This document shows, piece by piece, positions 53,495-61,753 of a DNA stretch of 64,000 nt. Source of the DNA: JBEGHD01 sp049334165 (GTDB lineage: Bacteria; Bacteroidota; Bacteroidia; Flavobacteriales_D; Sanyastnellaceae); assembly GCA_049334165.1 (NCBI GenBank), contig JBEGHD010000010.1, one strand, 5' to 3'. Both the position numbers and the translations under genes were made by a program. Under the pieces are notes generated by a model. It saw only the letters and a program-made list of their open reading frames with translations, was not told the origin of the DNA and searched no databases. The stretch's first letter is position 1; every line of letters begins with the position of its first letter.

Positions 53495-55054
53495 TTATTG
53501 TTGAGTACGTATAAGCTTCCCATTTGCAACGTTTTTGCCTTCAATACTTATCGAGTAGTAATAAATTCCATTCGACAATAAAGGCATCTCGATTTGTGAA
53601 GTGCCTGGTTCAAGTCTTTTTTCAAACACTACCTGACCAACGCCTGAATAAATTTTGATCTCCGCTGTTTGGTTGAGCTCACCTTTGATTTTAAGCACAC
53701 GATCGAAAACAGTTGGATAAACTGTAATCACGGATTTTTCTCCCTCAACGACTCCCACAGTTCCGCACTCGCCATCTTCCCAGCTAGTCACGCCACCGTA
53801 GTAATAGGCGTAACAATCGTTTGAGTAAGTCACGCTGTCGCAACCGCAAACAGGATCGTAGACTTCATAACATCCGTATTCTTCATCCACCTGATCGGGG
53901 TTTTCGCAATTCTCAGCACAACCGGCACAGTCTTCAATGTCCTGATAAAAATATTCGCTGTAATCTACGCCATCGTCACCAACGTAATCACAACCGGAAA
54001 TCGCCTCGCAGTAAGAGCCGTTCCAGATAATTCCCAAAGGCATGGCGCACTCGCCAAAATCTATTTCACTTAAGTCGATACAACCGGAGGCGTCTCCACA
54101 GAGCACCTCGCAGGCAGCCGGTGAAGGGTGGATGGCATCATCGTAATCCACCTGATCATCGCCAACTGTGCTACATCCGCTAATCGCCTGACACTCTCCG
54201 TTAACAGGGCCGTAGCCTAGCAGAAGTTCACAGTCACCAAAGTCAACTCCGGCAAGATCAGTGCACTCATCTACTCCGTCTCCGCAAGTTGCTTCACAAG
54301 CTGATGGACTTTCGTGAATGGCGTTTGAGTAATCGATTTCATCATCGCCCACTGTGCTGCAGCCACTGATGGTTTGGCATTCGCCATTAATAAGGCCGTA
54401 ACCGAGCACTGCATCGCAAGGTCCAAAGTCAACTCCGGCCAGATCGGTGCACTCCTCTACTCCGTCTCCGCAAGTTGCTTCACAAGCGGCTGGACTTTCG
54501 TGAATGGCGTTTGAGTAATCGATTTCATCATCGCCCACTGTGCTGCAGCCACTGATGGTTTGGCATTCGCCATTGACAAGGCCGTAACCGAGCACTGCAT
54601 CGCAAGGTCCAAAGTCCACTCCGGCCAGATCTGTGCATTCTTCAACTCCGCCTCCTCCGCAAAGTGATTCACAGTCTTCCTGAGAGTGAAACGCATTTGC
54701 ATAGTCGGTGCCATTGCTCGCTGTGGTACTACAACCGCTAACTCCCTGGCAAGTGCCATCTACAATAGCATAACCTAAAAACAATTGGCACAAGCCAAAA
54801 TCGAGTCCTGCCAGGTCAGTGCATTCATCTACTTCGCCTTCACTGCACTCGCCATCTGTCCAGCTTGTAACTCCATGATAATTCAGCGCCACACACTCAT
54901 TGGAATAAGTGACACCATCACAACCACAAACGGGATCATAAATCCCTGGACAAAGTACGTCCTGATCAATTATATCCGGATCGATGCAGTCGGACTGAGC
55001 AAAATTCAGAGAAATGATAAAAAGAGAAACAAATAAGGTGAGAAAAGTACGCAT
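53495..55054 (-). CDS. Secreted Cys-rich repeat protein: Kazal domains flanking Kunitz-like repeats, T9SS sorting domain
   Basis: The start is set at 55054, giving the signal peptide MRTFLTLFVSLFIISLNFAQ; the frame is open to 55090. A Kazal-like domain (YDPVCGCDGVTYSNEC) follows the signal, and a second one (YDPVCGCDSVTYSNDC) lies near residues 400-435. Between them are five six-Cys modules of about 62 residues, each with C-TDLAGVDFG-C, LGYG-VNG-C, ISGC and a final C-x3-C. The arrangement recalls Kunitz/BPTI inhibitors but with different spacing. The last 80 residues form a T9SS type A sorting domain (VYPTVFDRVLKI, LSNGIYYYSI). By its domains it is a candidate extracellular protease inhibitor; inhibition is not proven. 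Confidence 0.85.
   Translation of the reverse strand: MRTFLTLFVSLFIISLNFAQSDCIDPDIIDQDVLCPGIYDPVCGCDGVTYSNECVALNYHGVTSWTDGECSEGEVDECTDLAGLDFGLCQLFLGYAIVDGTCQGVSGCSTTASNGTDYANAFHSQEDCESLCGGGGVEECTDLAGVDFGPCDAVLGYGLVNGECQTISGCSTVGDDEIDYSNAIHESPAACEATCGDGVEECTDLAGVDFGPCDAVLGYGLINGECQTISGCSTVGDDEIDYSNAIHESPSACEATCGDGVDECTDLAGVDFGDCELLLGYGPVNGECQAISGCSTVGDDQVDYDDAIHPSPAACEVLCGDASGCIDLSEIDFGECAMPLGIIWNGSYCEAISGCDYVGDDGVDYSEYFYQDIEDCAGCAENCENPDQVDEEYGCYEVYDPVCGCDSVTYSNDCYAYYYGGVTSWEDGECGTVGVVEGEKSVITVYPTVFDRVLKIKGELNQTAEIKIYSGVGQVVFEKRLEPGTSQIEMPLLSNGIYYYSISIEGKNVANGKLIRTQQ
54085..54830 (-). repeat. Tandem 186-bp coding repeats (62-residue Cys modules)
   Basis: The unit repeats with a 186-bp period. 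The two central copies, 54271-54456 and 54457-54642, differ at only 8 of 186 positions when read by eye, while the outer copies are more diverged. This points to recent duplication or gene conversion within the gene. Confidence 0.85.
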
Positions 55055-55126
55055 GACGAATTTGTTTTTTGGTTTAATTCTATGACGCACTTCACTGGTT
55101 TCTCGTTGCTCGCAACAAAAGTTAAT

Positions 55127-55948
55127 TTATTGCAAGTCTCTCTTAGTCAAAAGCAACCAGGAGCAGAGCAAATAAATACCGATGTAGCCCAGTCCAATTG
55201 ACAGATCCTGAAAGCTGACGTAATCCTGGATCTCTCTGAAAAAATACTTTTCAATCGGCATCCTGATGAAGTTCCAGGAGGATTCTACAGGAAACATGTC
55301 TCCCAAAAGTGGCATTTCAAAATTGTAGGTGACCATGGCGGCACCAATAGGCTCAATGATGTAGACCCAAAAAATGATCAGTGCGATGGCAAAACCCGCT
55401 CTTTTGATTAAAAGTGCCACAACGAAGCAGAACATCAGGAAACTGAAAACTTGCAGGAAATAGGCACCCACGAATTCAATGTTCCTGACGACATACTCGA
55501 AACCTGTAACTGGAGAAAGGGAATAACCCGCAACCAGTCCGAGAGCGAAAAGTGCCAGTGTCGCGACAACGCTGACGGCAAGTATGAAGTAGATCTTTGA
55601 TCTTAGGTACTCTCCCTTGCTCAGTCCATCGATTACATTCTGACGAGTCACGCTGTAGTCCAGATCGTTGGTAACGCTGATGATTATTATAAAACTCAGC
55701 AGGATCGTAATGCATTTGTAAACGTAGGCGAGGTTTTGCCAGATGTCCACAAAATCGAAGATTGGAAGCTGACTGGGCAGGATGGGAATTTGCTCCGAGA
55801 TTACACCTTCCTGGGTATCCAGCCAGTTTAGAAATCCGTTGGTCACTACCGGAATCGACAGGAAAGCCAGAACCCACAAAATGGTGAGGACTTTGAAATA
55901 GCGCGTATGTCGCAGTTTCTGAAATTCAATTGATAGTAGCCTACTCAT
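55127..55948 (-). CDS. ABC-2 type transporter permease
   Basis: This 273-residue integral membrane protein has about six helices (near residues 20-38, 75-95, 110-140, 150-175, 180-205 and 245-265) and a periplasmic loop after the first, the layout of ABC-2 permeases. It begins LSIEFQKLRHTRYFKVLTILWVLA, a start often seen in this family. Its first 8 bases overlap the end of the ATPase gene, which marks them as one transporter. The substrate is unknown; the upstream sigma, anti-sigma and DUF4252 genes suggest an envelope-stress or export role. It is the last gene of the six-gene operon. Confidence 0.87.
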   Translation of the reverse strand: MSRLLSIEFQKLRHTRYFKVLTILWVLAFLSIPVVTNGFLNWLDTQEGVISEQIPILPSQLPIFDFVDIWQNLAYVYKCITILLSFIIIISVTNDLDYSVTRQNVIDGLSKGEYLRSKIYFILAVSVVATLALFALGLVAGYSLSPVTGFEYVVRNIEFVGAYFLQVFSFLMFCFVVALLIKRAGFAIALIIFWVYIIEPIGAAMVTYNFEMPLLGDMFPVESSWNFIRMPIEKYFFREIQDYVSFQDLSIGLGYIGIYLLCSWLLLTKRDLQ

Positions 55949-56846
55949 GATTGTCCTCCAGTATTTTTAAGAATTGATCTTCGAGACTTCGATTTACTTT
56001 TTGCAGGTGACTTACCACAATTCCGTTGTCTACCAACTGTCGGTTGATCTGCAATGGTTCGACCTCACCTTTTGTCATGACTTGCAGATGTGGACCGTTG
56101 CTACGGATCGACTCTACTTCGGGCATTTTCTGAAGAGCTTGCTCCAGACCAGCCAGATCTTCAGCCCCAATTTCAATAGGCGAACCGGAGCTAAGGTCAG
56201 TAGCGACATTTCCAGTGTAGATCAGATCTCCTTTTCGAAGGACGCAAAAGTCGGTGCAGATTTTTTGAACCTCAGAGAGAAGGTGGCTCGCAAGCAAAAT
56301 GGTTTTGCCACTAGAGGCAATGTCCATGATCAGTTGACGAATGCCGGCAATCCCCTGCGGATCGAGGCCGTTGGTAGGCTCATCCAAAATGAGAAGCTCG
56401 GGATCACAAAGCAAGGCCGATGCGATAGCCAACCTTTGCTTCATTCCCAAAGAGTAGGATTTAAACTTGTCGTCTTTTCGTTCCAGCAGTCCTACTTCTT
56501 CAAGCCTCGATGGGATTACGGCAGGGTCAATCTCTTTAATTTTACAAACGATCTTGAGGTTTTGAACTGCCGAGAGATGCGGATAAAAAACCGGCTTTTC
56601 GAGAATTGCTCCTAATCTTTTTCGCACTTCCTTATCATCACCTTTTTCGCCAAACCATGAAAAGCTTCCACTGCTCGGATTCACAACTCCGAGCAGCATG
56701 CCCAGGGTTGTGGTTTTTCCACTTCCGTTGGGTCCAAGAAGCCCGAAGACCTGACCGCGCATCACTTCGAGGTTGAGATTGTTAACCGCCCTCACTTTTC
56801 CGAAATTTTTGCTGAGGTCTTTTGTAGATAAAATCACTTCCGACAT
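55941..56846 (-). CDS. ABC transporter ATP-binding protein (BcrA/CcmA-like)
   Basis: This 301-residue ATPase has Walker A GPNGSGKTT, a Q-loop region (GAILEKPVFYPHLSAVQNL), signature YSLGMKQRLAIA, Walker B LLILDEPTNGLDPQGI and switch His in LLASHLLSEV. The extra C-terminal region (about 220-301) is typical of ATPases that pair with ABC-2 permeases for drugs, lipids or peptides. It overlaps the permease gene by 8 bases and follows the second DUF4252 gene after 3 bases, so all belong to one transcript beginning with the ECF sigma gene. Confidence 0.92.
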   Translation of the reverse strand: MSEVILSTKDLSKNFGKVRAVNNLNLEVMRGQVFGLLGPNGSGKTTTLGMLLGVVNPSSGSFSWFGEKGDDKEVRKRLGAILEKPVFYPHLSAVQNLKIVCKIKEIDPAVIPSRLEEVGLLERKDDKFKSYSLGMKQRLAIASALLCDPELLILDEPTNGLDPQGIAGIRQLIMDIASSGKTILLASHLLSEVQKICTDFCVLRKGDLIYTGNVATDLSSGSPIEIGAEDLAGLEQALQKMPEVESIRSNGPHLQVMTKGEVEPLQINRQLVDNGIVVSHLQKVNRSLEDQFLKILEDNHE

Positions 56847-56849
56847 TGG

Positions 56850-57368
56850 CTAAAAGGGGTTTGAGAATTTGGAAAAATCGTTCATCAGCTTGGGAATCAA
56901 GGTCATGAGTTTTCCAAGGTCAATTTCACCTGTGAGCTCGATTGCTGTCCACTGTTCGGCTGAATCCATCAACAAGAGTATCCGACTCTGGTCGCCTCCA
57001 ATCTCCTCCTTGTAAACTTTGGCTCTGGTATCACCATCTTTCAGACTCATCATTTCTTCAAAGTCAGTTTTCAGTACCTCTTTCTCCACAGGTTCTGTGA
57101 GCTCCGGTCGGTAATCTTCGTGCAATTTGTTGGCCGAGCAGTAGACCACCAGTCTGGCACCTTCTACCATTTGGCTCATGGAGCTGTCCAACAAAACCGT
57201 GGTGGCCGTGCGAATCATACTTTCATACAGGAAGTACGTTGAAACGCAATTGTAATTTTTGTCCTTGAAATTTTGGATTGCCTCGCTTTGTGCTTTCACC
57301 GAGAGGGACAGGAAAAGCGCGGCCAATACGAAGAGAATTTTCTTACTGTTTCTTGCCTTCATCGTCAA
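56850..57368 (-). CDS. DUF4252 family exported protein (second copy)
   Basis: The 172-residue protein has a signal peptide (about residues 9-26, ending VKAQS). The mature part has the DUF4252 pattern: a Met/Leu-rich segment, then VVYCSANKLH, DGDTRAKVYKEEIGGDQSRILLLM and a C-terminal ELTGEIDLGKLMTLIPKLM. It is related to the protein encoded just upstream and the two genes overlap by 26 bases. DUF4252 proteins typically sit with ECF sigma factors in Bacteroidota, and their function is not established. The second ATG (57362) is an alternative start. Confidence 0.82.
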   Translation of the reverse strand: MTMKARNSKKILFVLAALFLSLSVKAQSEAIQNFKDKNYNCVSTYFLYESMIRTATTVLLDSSMSQMVEGARLVVYCSANKLHEDYRPELTEPVEKEVLKTDFEEMMSLKDGDTRAKVYKEEIGGDQSRILLLMDSAEQWTAIELTGEIDLGKLMTLIPKLMNDFSKFSNPF

Positions 57369-57870
57369 TGTGGTCGAGGTATTTCATTCCTTCAATGTTC
57401 ATTTGTCGCGACAACTTCGATAGCTCCTGCAGATTTATCAGCCCGCGGATGCTCATCAAAACTACCGACTCCTTATCTCCGAAAATCATAAAGACTTCGT
57501 GGATATTGCCATCAACTTCTTTGATGAAAAAAGTGAAGTTTTCATCGGGTTCGCTCACAGACAAAAGCTCTTCGTAATCGGAAGAGGGCTTTCTCAATGC
57601 CTTTCTGTAATAGGCAAGTCCATCGTCCATATTTTCCTTGGTGATGATTCTCATGCCGCGCAAGTCAGAAATGGTTTCAAGCAGCTGGCGCTCTTCCTCG
57701 GTTTCTGGCTCCACGTGCATAAACATTTCGAACATTTTGCTGGAAATAGACACCCGGGTCACGTTTTCATCCGAATCGATATCCGGAAAAAACTTCGAGA
57801 TGGCATCGTCTTGTCCCAGAGCCAGTGCAGCAAAGGCACAAAAGAAAATTGTGATTATTGTATTTTTCAT
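57343..57870 (-). CDS. DUF4252 family exported protein (first copy)
   Basis: The 175-residue protein has a signal peptide (MKNTIITIFFCAFAALALGQ). The mature sequence shows VTRVSISSKMFEMFM, LRGMRIITKENMDDG, FFIKEVDGNIHEVFMIFGDKES and VLMSIRGLINLQELSKLS, the characteristic DUF4252 layout. The short helix-like C-terminal tail is Lys/Glu-rich. It overlaps the anti-sigma candidate by 4 bases and the second DUF4252 gene by 26 bases. Localisation in the periplasm would let it act as a sensor or target of the sigma system, but this is inferred. Confidence 0.84.
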   Translation of the reverse strand: MKNTIITIFFCAFAALALGQDDAISKFFPDIDSDENVTRVSISSKMFEMFMHVEPETEEERQLLETISDLRGMRIITKENMDDGLAYYRKALRKPSSDYEELLSVSEPDENFTFFIKEVDGNIHEVFMIFGDKESVVLMSIRGLINLQELSKLSRQMNIEGMKYLDHIDDEGKKQ

Positions 57871-58400
57871 TTTTCTGTCGGTTTTATCTTATTCTGAGCC
57901 TGATCCAGTTTTTTAATTTTCATGATTTCACTGCTGCCTTCATTGAACTTAGAAGACATCATAAACAGCGCTTCTTTGGTAGCCTCAAAAGCTTCTCGAG
58001 GATTCTCGTAAGTATCGGCCGTGGCTTCAACTCCAGCCATTTGGTCTACAGGGGTTTTCTCCTGTGCCCAATACCAAAGTGTTGCTGAAAGTGCCACAAT
58101 CAAAACTGCCGCTGCCGCTCTCCAGGCAAATCTGATATTCACAACGCGGCCTCCAGAGCGGCCATCACTTTCATCGATTTTATTGAATAGCTGTTCTTCA
58201 AAATCGACTGGCAGTTCGGCCATTTGCGACCTTTCCTTTTTTACCAGAAAGTACTGCTCTGCATCGGCAAACTCTTTAGGGATGTTCGTAGAGTAAAGAA
58301 AGTACTCTTCGAGCGTTTTCTCTTCCTCCAGAGAAGTTTCTCCTTCCCAAAATTTGTCGATGAGTGGCGCTATTTTATGCTTGTCGTAATCCATGTTCAT
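57867..58400 (-). CDS. Putative anti-sigma factor, single-pass membrane protein
   Basis: This 177-residue protein has a cytoplasmic N-terminal region (about residues 1-85) with DKFWEGETSLEEEKTLEEYF, the Bacteroidota form of an anti-sigma helix bundle. One transmembrane helix (about 91-110, WRAAAAVLIVALSATLWYWA) is followed by a 65-residue periplasmic tail with no known domain. No Cys/His zinc motif is seen. Its start overlaps the sigma factor gene by 26 bases, the usual arrangement for such a pair, and it overlaps the next gene by 4. The role is inferred from position and layout; sequence identity to known anti-sigma factors is not claimed. Confidence 0.72.
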   Translation of the reverse strand: MNMDYDKHKIAPLIDKFWEGETSLEEEKTLEEYFLYSTNIPKEFADAEQYFLVKKERSQMAELPVDFEEQLFNKIDESDGRSGGRVVNIRFAWRAAAAVLIVALSATLWYWAQEKTPVDQMAGVEATADTYENPREAFEATKEALFMMSSKFNEGSSEIMKIKKLDQAQNKIKPTEK

Positions 58401-58893
58401 TCAATTTTTTTATGGCCTGTCGGATAGTCGTCCTCGCTCGATGAATATTCACCTTCACCAGGTTGATATCAGCATTGCAGGCCTCTGCGATTTCACTATA
58501 GCTCATTCCTTCAAAATCTCTGAGCTCAATCATTTCACGCTGTTTATCGGGTAGAGATTCAATACACTTTTCAACGTTTTTAAGCATTTCCTGCTGTTCA
58601 AACTTTGCCTGAGGACCGGGATCATTGTCAGATAAATCGTACTGCCCGGCCACATCAAAGTGGTTTCTGCCCTTCCGCTTCAGCTTGTCGATCGAAGCGT
58701 TTTTTACCATCGTTACACACCATGCTTCCACATTCGAGAAAGCACTCATCGGTTTTTCACTTTCCCATACTTTCAGCATCACATCCTGCACGATGTCGGC
58801 TGCTTCTTCGCTACACTTCATGTACCGATAAGCAAAGCCGAAAAGCTTGTTTTTCAGCGGGATAATATGTTCCGTAAATTCCGATTTGGTCAT
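58375..58893 (-). CDS. ECF-family RNA polymerase sigma-70 factor
   Basis: This 172-residue protein has sigma region 2 (FGFAYRYMKCSEEAADIVQDVMLKVW, with the aromatic DNA-melting residues in VEAWCVTMVKN) and region 4 (LPDKQREMIELRDFEGMSYSEIAEACNADINLVKVNIHRAR), with no region 3, as in ECF sigmas. It should direct RNA polymerase to a small regulon, perhaps its own operon. It is the first of six overlapping genes. No convincing house-keeping -7 box is seen upstream (TACCTTGT near 58927 is weak), which fits self-transcription, but this is a guess. Confidence 0.93.
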   Translation of the reverse strand: MTKSEFTEHIIPLKNKLFGFAYRYMKCSEEAADIVQDVMLKVWESEKPMSAFSNVEAWCVTMVKNASIDKLKRKGRNHFDVAGQYDLSDNDPGPQAKFEQQEMLKNVEKCIESLPDKQREMIELRDFEGMSYSEIAEACNADINLVKVNIHRARTTIRQAIKKLNEHGLRQA

Positions 58894-58947
58894 GGCCGGA
58901 AGGAAGACGACTCTTCGTTGGTTTTGTTACAAGGTATTGGAAATATT

Positions 58948-59775
58948 CTATTTCTCTATCTCCATCGGCTCGACTTTGCGCACTGCCAGGGTGGCTCCCA
59001 CCGTGCAGGTCACCGGAGCGATGATCATTCCCGCAAATGGAATGTACATCCAGAGTTGGAAAAACAATCCATTGGAGATTGCCAGTCCGCGATTGCGATG
59101 GAGGTAGGCAACGCTCTCTCTGACCGAAAGCCGATATCGCTCTGCATTGAAGTCGATAGAAGCTGCACCGTAATAAAACGAACTGAGTAAAAAGAGAAAC
59201 ACAACTGTGGCAGGAGCAACCACAACCGAGAGTGGAGAGAAAAACAAACTAACAGCAAGATTTACGATCCAGGCAGCCAAAATGAGTCCCATTTCTATGG
59301 CGAAATTTCGAATTGATATCACTATCCCTCGCCAAACATCTTTGAAAAACTGAGGCCAGGAAAATGGAAATTCTCTACCCGTTAGAATTGCATCGACCCG
59401 TTCGCTCAAAAGCGCCATCAGCGGAGCCATTAGAATGAGGACAATGTATTTCTGCAGTTTGAAATAGAGGTAGATAAGGAGAATGTAAATGACTACGACC
59501 GTTGCGTATTTTGCAAAATTTGCCAGCCAGTATTTGATAGTTTCCCATTCGTAAAATGCACCTACAACGGGATTTTCGATTTCGAAAAATCGGAAAACAG
59601 GTGTACTCACTAAGTCAACCAGCTCTACCAAACTGAAAGTGAAAGCCGTAATCATAATAATGGCCAGCACAAGGGGATAAATGAAAAAATGTAACAGTCT
59701 GTGTCTGAAAATAAAACTGATTGCGTTGAAATATTCCCTGATCCCGGTCCAAAATCCAGTGAAATGCATAGGCAT
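58948..59775 (-). CDS. EI24/CysZ-like membrane protein
   Basis: This 275-residue protein has four to six hydrophobic helices: FFIYPLVLAIIMITAFTF, VVVIYILLIYLYFKLQKYIV, LILAAWIVNLAVSLFF and a long one near 185-200. ISFIFRHRLLHFFIYP near the start, PLMALLSERVDAILTGREF in the middle and RYRLSVRESVAYLHRNRGLAISNGL toward the end match the EI24/CysZ family. E. coli CysZ helps sulfate uptake; relatives in Bacteroidota are not characterised, and no sulfate genes are nearby. Two ATGs (59775 and 59769) are possible. It is divergent from the PAS kinase gene. Confidence 0.85.
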   Translation of the reverse strand: MPMHFTGFWTGIREYFNAISFIFRHRLLHFFIYPLVLAIIMITAFTFSLVELVDLVSTPVFRFFEIENPVVGAFYEWETIKYWLANFAKYATVVVIYILLIYLYFKLQKYIVLILMAPLMALLSERVDAILTGREFPFSWPQFFKDVWRGIVISIRNFAIEMGLILAAWIVNLAVSLFFSPLSVVVAPATVVFLFLLSSFYYGAASIDFNAERYRLSVRESVAYLHRNRGLAISNGLFFQLWMYIPFAGMIIAPVTCTVGATLAVRKVEPMEIEK

Positions 59776-59846
59776 TAAAGTTGTTGAATTTTCTTAAACA
59801 GAAAATAAAAGGTTGATCTATTCATTATCAGTATTTTAATTAACTT

Positions 59847-59854
59847 TATTTTTG
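59847..59854 (+). promoter_or_regulatory. -7 box upstream of the PAS kinase
   Basis: TATTTTTG matches TAnnTTTG and lies 36 bases before the ATG at 59891. It overlaps the earlier in-frame start at 59852, which argues for the later ATG. No clear -33. Confidence 0.45.
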
Positions 59855-59890
59855 CCGGTTCCTATTGCGGCACATACTGACACTACAAAC

Positions 59891-61753
59891 ATGAACATTT
59901 TTGAAATGAGATTGAGCCAAAAACAATCTCCTAAAGCTAAACTAGTAAAAGGGGAAACTGCATGGACCTTAGACAGCGATTATAACCTCGTAAGTTGGAA
60001 CGATTCGTTTTCATTGCTTTCTGCCCGAATGGGGTTAACACAGCTACCGGCTAACTTCTTCGACCTGGATCTCACAGACGACCAAAAAGCAGCATTCGAA
60101 ACTTTCTTTAAGAAAGCTCTGAGGGGTGAATTTCAAACCAGATTTATTTCAAAACAAATTTCTCTTCAGGAAAGTCCCGGGTACCTTCGTTTTGAGAAAA
60201 TGAAGAGCACTCAAGGCGAATGGCTCCTCTGCACTTTTTCCCCCATCGATGAAATTCACCAACATAAATTCCTGCTTAATTATCTCGAAAGCCTGCCCTC
60301 ATCGAGAGATGAAAAGAAGATGTGGTTTTACTCGATAGACAACGAAGGGTCTATCACATACCTGAGCGAAAACGCTGAAAGATTAACCGGATACGCCAAT
60401 CGCGACAGAATTGGGCAACACGTTTTGGGTAAACGAAATGAAAAGGAGCAAAAAGAACTACTCGAGTTTTGGGACAGCTACGTGAAACGTCCGAGACCTT
60501 TTGACAACCTGTTCACGAGCCTCACAACCAGTGATGGTAAAAAGCTCTATCTGAGAGGAACTGGCGTACCAAGCTACGATAATGAGGGAAATCTGCTAGG
60601 ATACTCAGGAACTATGAGCAATATCACTGAAGAAAAAAAGCTTTACGAAAAGCTGATTTCTTCGGAAGAACTGAACAGAACCATAGTGGAGACGCTCCCT
60701 TATTCTTTCATGATTTTGACGGCTGACGGCAAGCTAATCGACTACCACCCACACAATGCAGAAGAAGACCTGGGACTCACGAACGACAGCATAGGAAAAT
60801 CCATAGACCAATTGCTCAAAACCAAGAAGCAGGATTTTTTGATAGCGCCAATTGACAAAGTGCTCAAATCGGGTAAAACGATAACCCTTAATGTAGAGCT
60901 AACGAACAACGTAGGGAGACCTGTAGATTACGAAATTCGTTACATCCTCCTACACAGCAGCAAAAATCAGGTGCTGGCGGTGATGCGCGATATCACCGAC
61001 TCCAAGGAGGCTCAGCAAGAGCTGGTGAAATCGATGAATGAGTTGAATCTCTCGAATAGAGAATTGGAACAGTTCGCATACACAGTTTCTCACGACCTCC
61101 AGGAGCCGATGAGACTGGTCAGTAGTTACCTTCAGCTCATTAAAATGAAGAGCAGAAACGAGCTCGATGAAAAAAGTCAGACTTATTTGTCGATGGCTAT
61201 CAACTCCTCGGATCAAATGCGCAACCTGGTGACCAATTTGCTTGAATACTCTCGACTTGGACATCAAAAATTGAAGGTGAAACCCTTAGAATTCGGCAAG
61301 CTTTTGGAATCTCTGAAGTTGATCTTTGACAAGAAGCTTCAGGAAAAACAAGGGAAAATCGAAGTTGGTGAAATTCCAGATTTTGTTTGCGACCCGCTTC
61401 ACTTCTCATTGCTTCTCCAAAACCTGGTGGGCAATGCGCTCAAATTTTCAAAAGAGGACACTCCACCAGTCATCAAGATTTCTGGAAGAGATACAGCAGA
61501 TGGAAAAGTTGAACTCTGCGTGGAAGATAATGGAGTCGGCATGGAGCGTTCTCGCAAAGACTCGGTTTTTGGAGCTTTTGAGCGACTCAACAATACCGCC
61601 CACATCGAAGGCCACGGTCTGGGAATGAGCATCTGCCGAAAAATTGTGATCAGCCACGGAGGCAAAATTTGGGTTGAGTCAGAGCTCGGAAAAGGCACTC
61701 AGGTTTATTTCACAATGCCAAAAGATTCCAGTCAAATTCCGACTGACAGTTAA
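59891..61753 (+). CDS. Soluble multi-PAS sensor histidine kinase (phytochrome-kinase type)
   Basis: Taken from the ATG at 59891 the protein has 620 residues and no membrane helix. An N-terminal PAS-like domain (DSDYNLVSWNDSFSLLSA) is followed by a second with a PAC (YSIDNEGSITYLSENAERLTGY, then LLGYSGTMSNITEEKK) and a third (TIVETLPYSFMILTADGKLIDY). HisKA has its His near residue 401 in YTVSHDLQEPMRLVSSYLQL, and HATPase_c has LLQNLVGNALKFSKE, VEDNGVGM and GHGLGMSICRKIVISHGG. The HisKA type is that of phytochrome-like kinases, but no chromophore domain is present. No response regulator is adjacent. Its stop overlaps the convergent small membrane protein by 4 bases. Confidence 0.92.
   Translation: MNIFEMRLSQKQSPKAKLVKGETAWTLDSDYNLVSWNDSFSLLSARMGLTQLPANFFDLDLTDDQKAAFETFFKKALRGEFQTRFISKQISLQESPGYLRFEKMKSTQGEWLLCTFSPIDEIHQHKFLLNYLESLPSSRDEKKMWFYSIDNEGSITYLSENAERLTGYANRDRIGQHVLGKRNEKEQKELLEFWDSYVKRPRPFDNLFTSLTTSDGKKLYLRGTGVPSYDNEGNLLGYSGTMSNITEEKKLYEKLISSEELNRTIVETLPYSFMILTADGKLIDYHPHNAEEDLGLTNDSIGKSIDQLLKTKKQDFLIAPIDKVLKSGKTITLNVELTNNVGRPVDYEIRYILLHSSKNQVLAVMRDITDSKEAQQELVKSMNELNLSNRELEQFAYTVSHDLQEPMRLVSSYLQLIKMKSRNELDEKSQTYLSMAINSSDQMRNLVTNLLEYSRLGHQKLKVKPLEFGKLLESLKLIFDKKLQEKQGKIEVGEIPDFVCDPLHFSLLLQNLVGNALKFSKEDTPPVIKISGRDTADGKVELCVEDNGVGMERSRKDSVFGAFERLNNTAHIEGHGLGMSICRKIVISHGGKIWVESELGKGTQVYFTMPKDSSQIPTDS

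Noticed and set aside
54085..54830. Tandem repeats as CRISPR or mobile element
   Set aside because: The 186-bp period stays in frame and encodes regular six-Cys modules.
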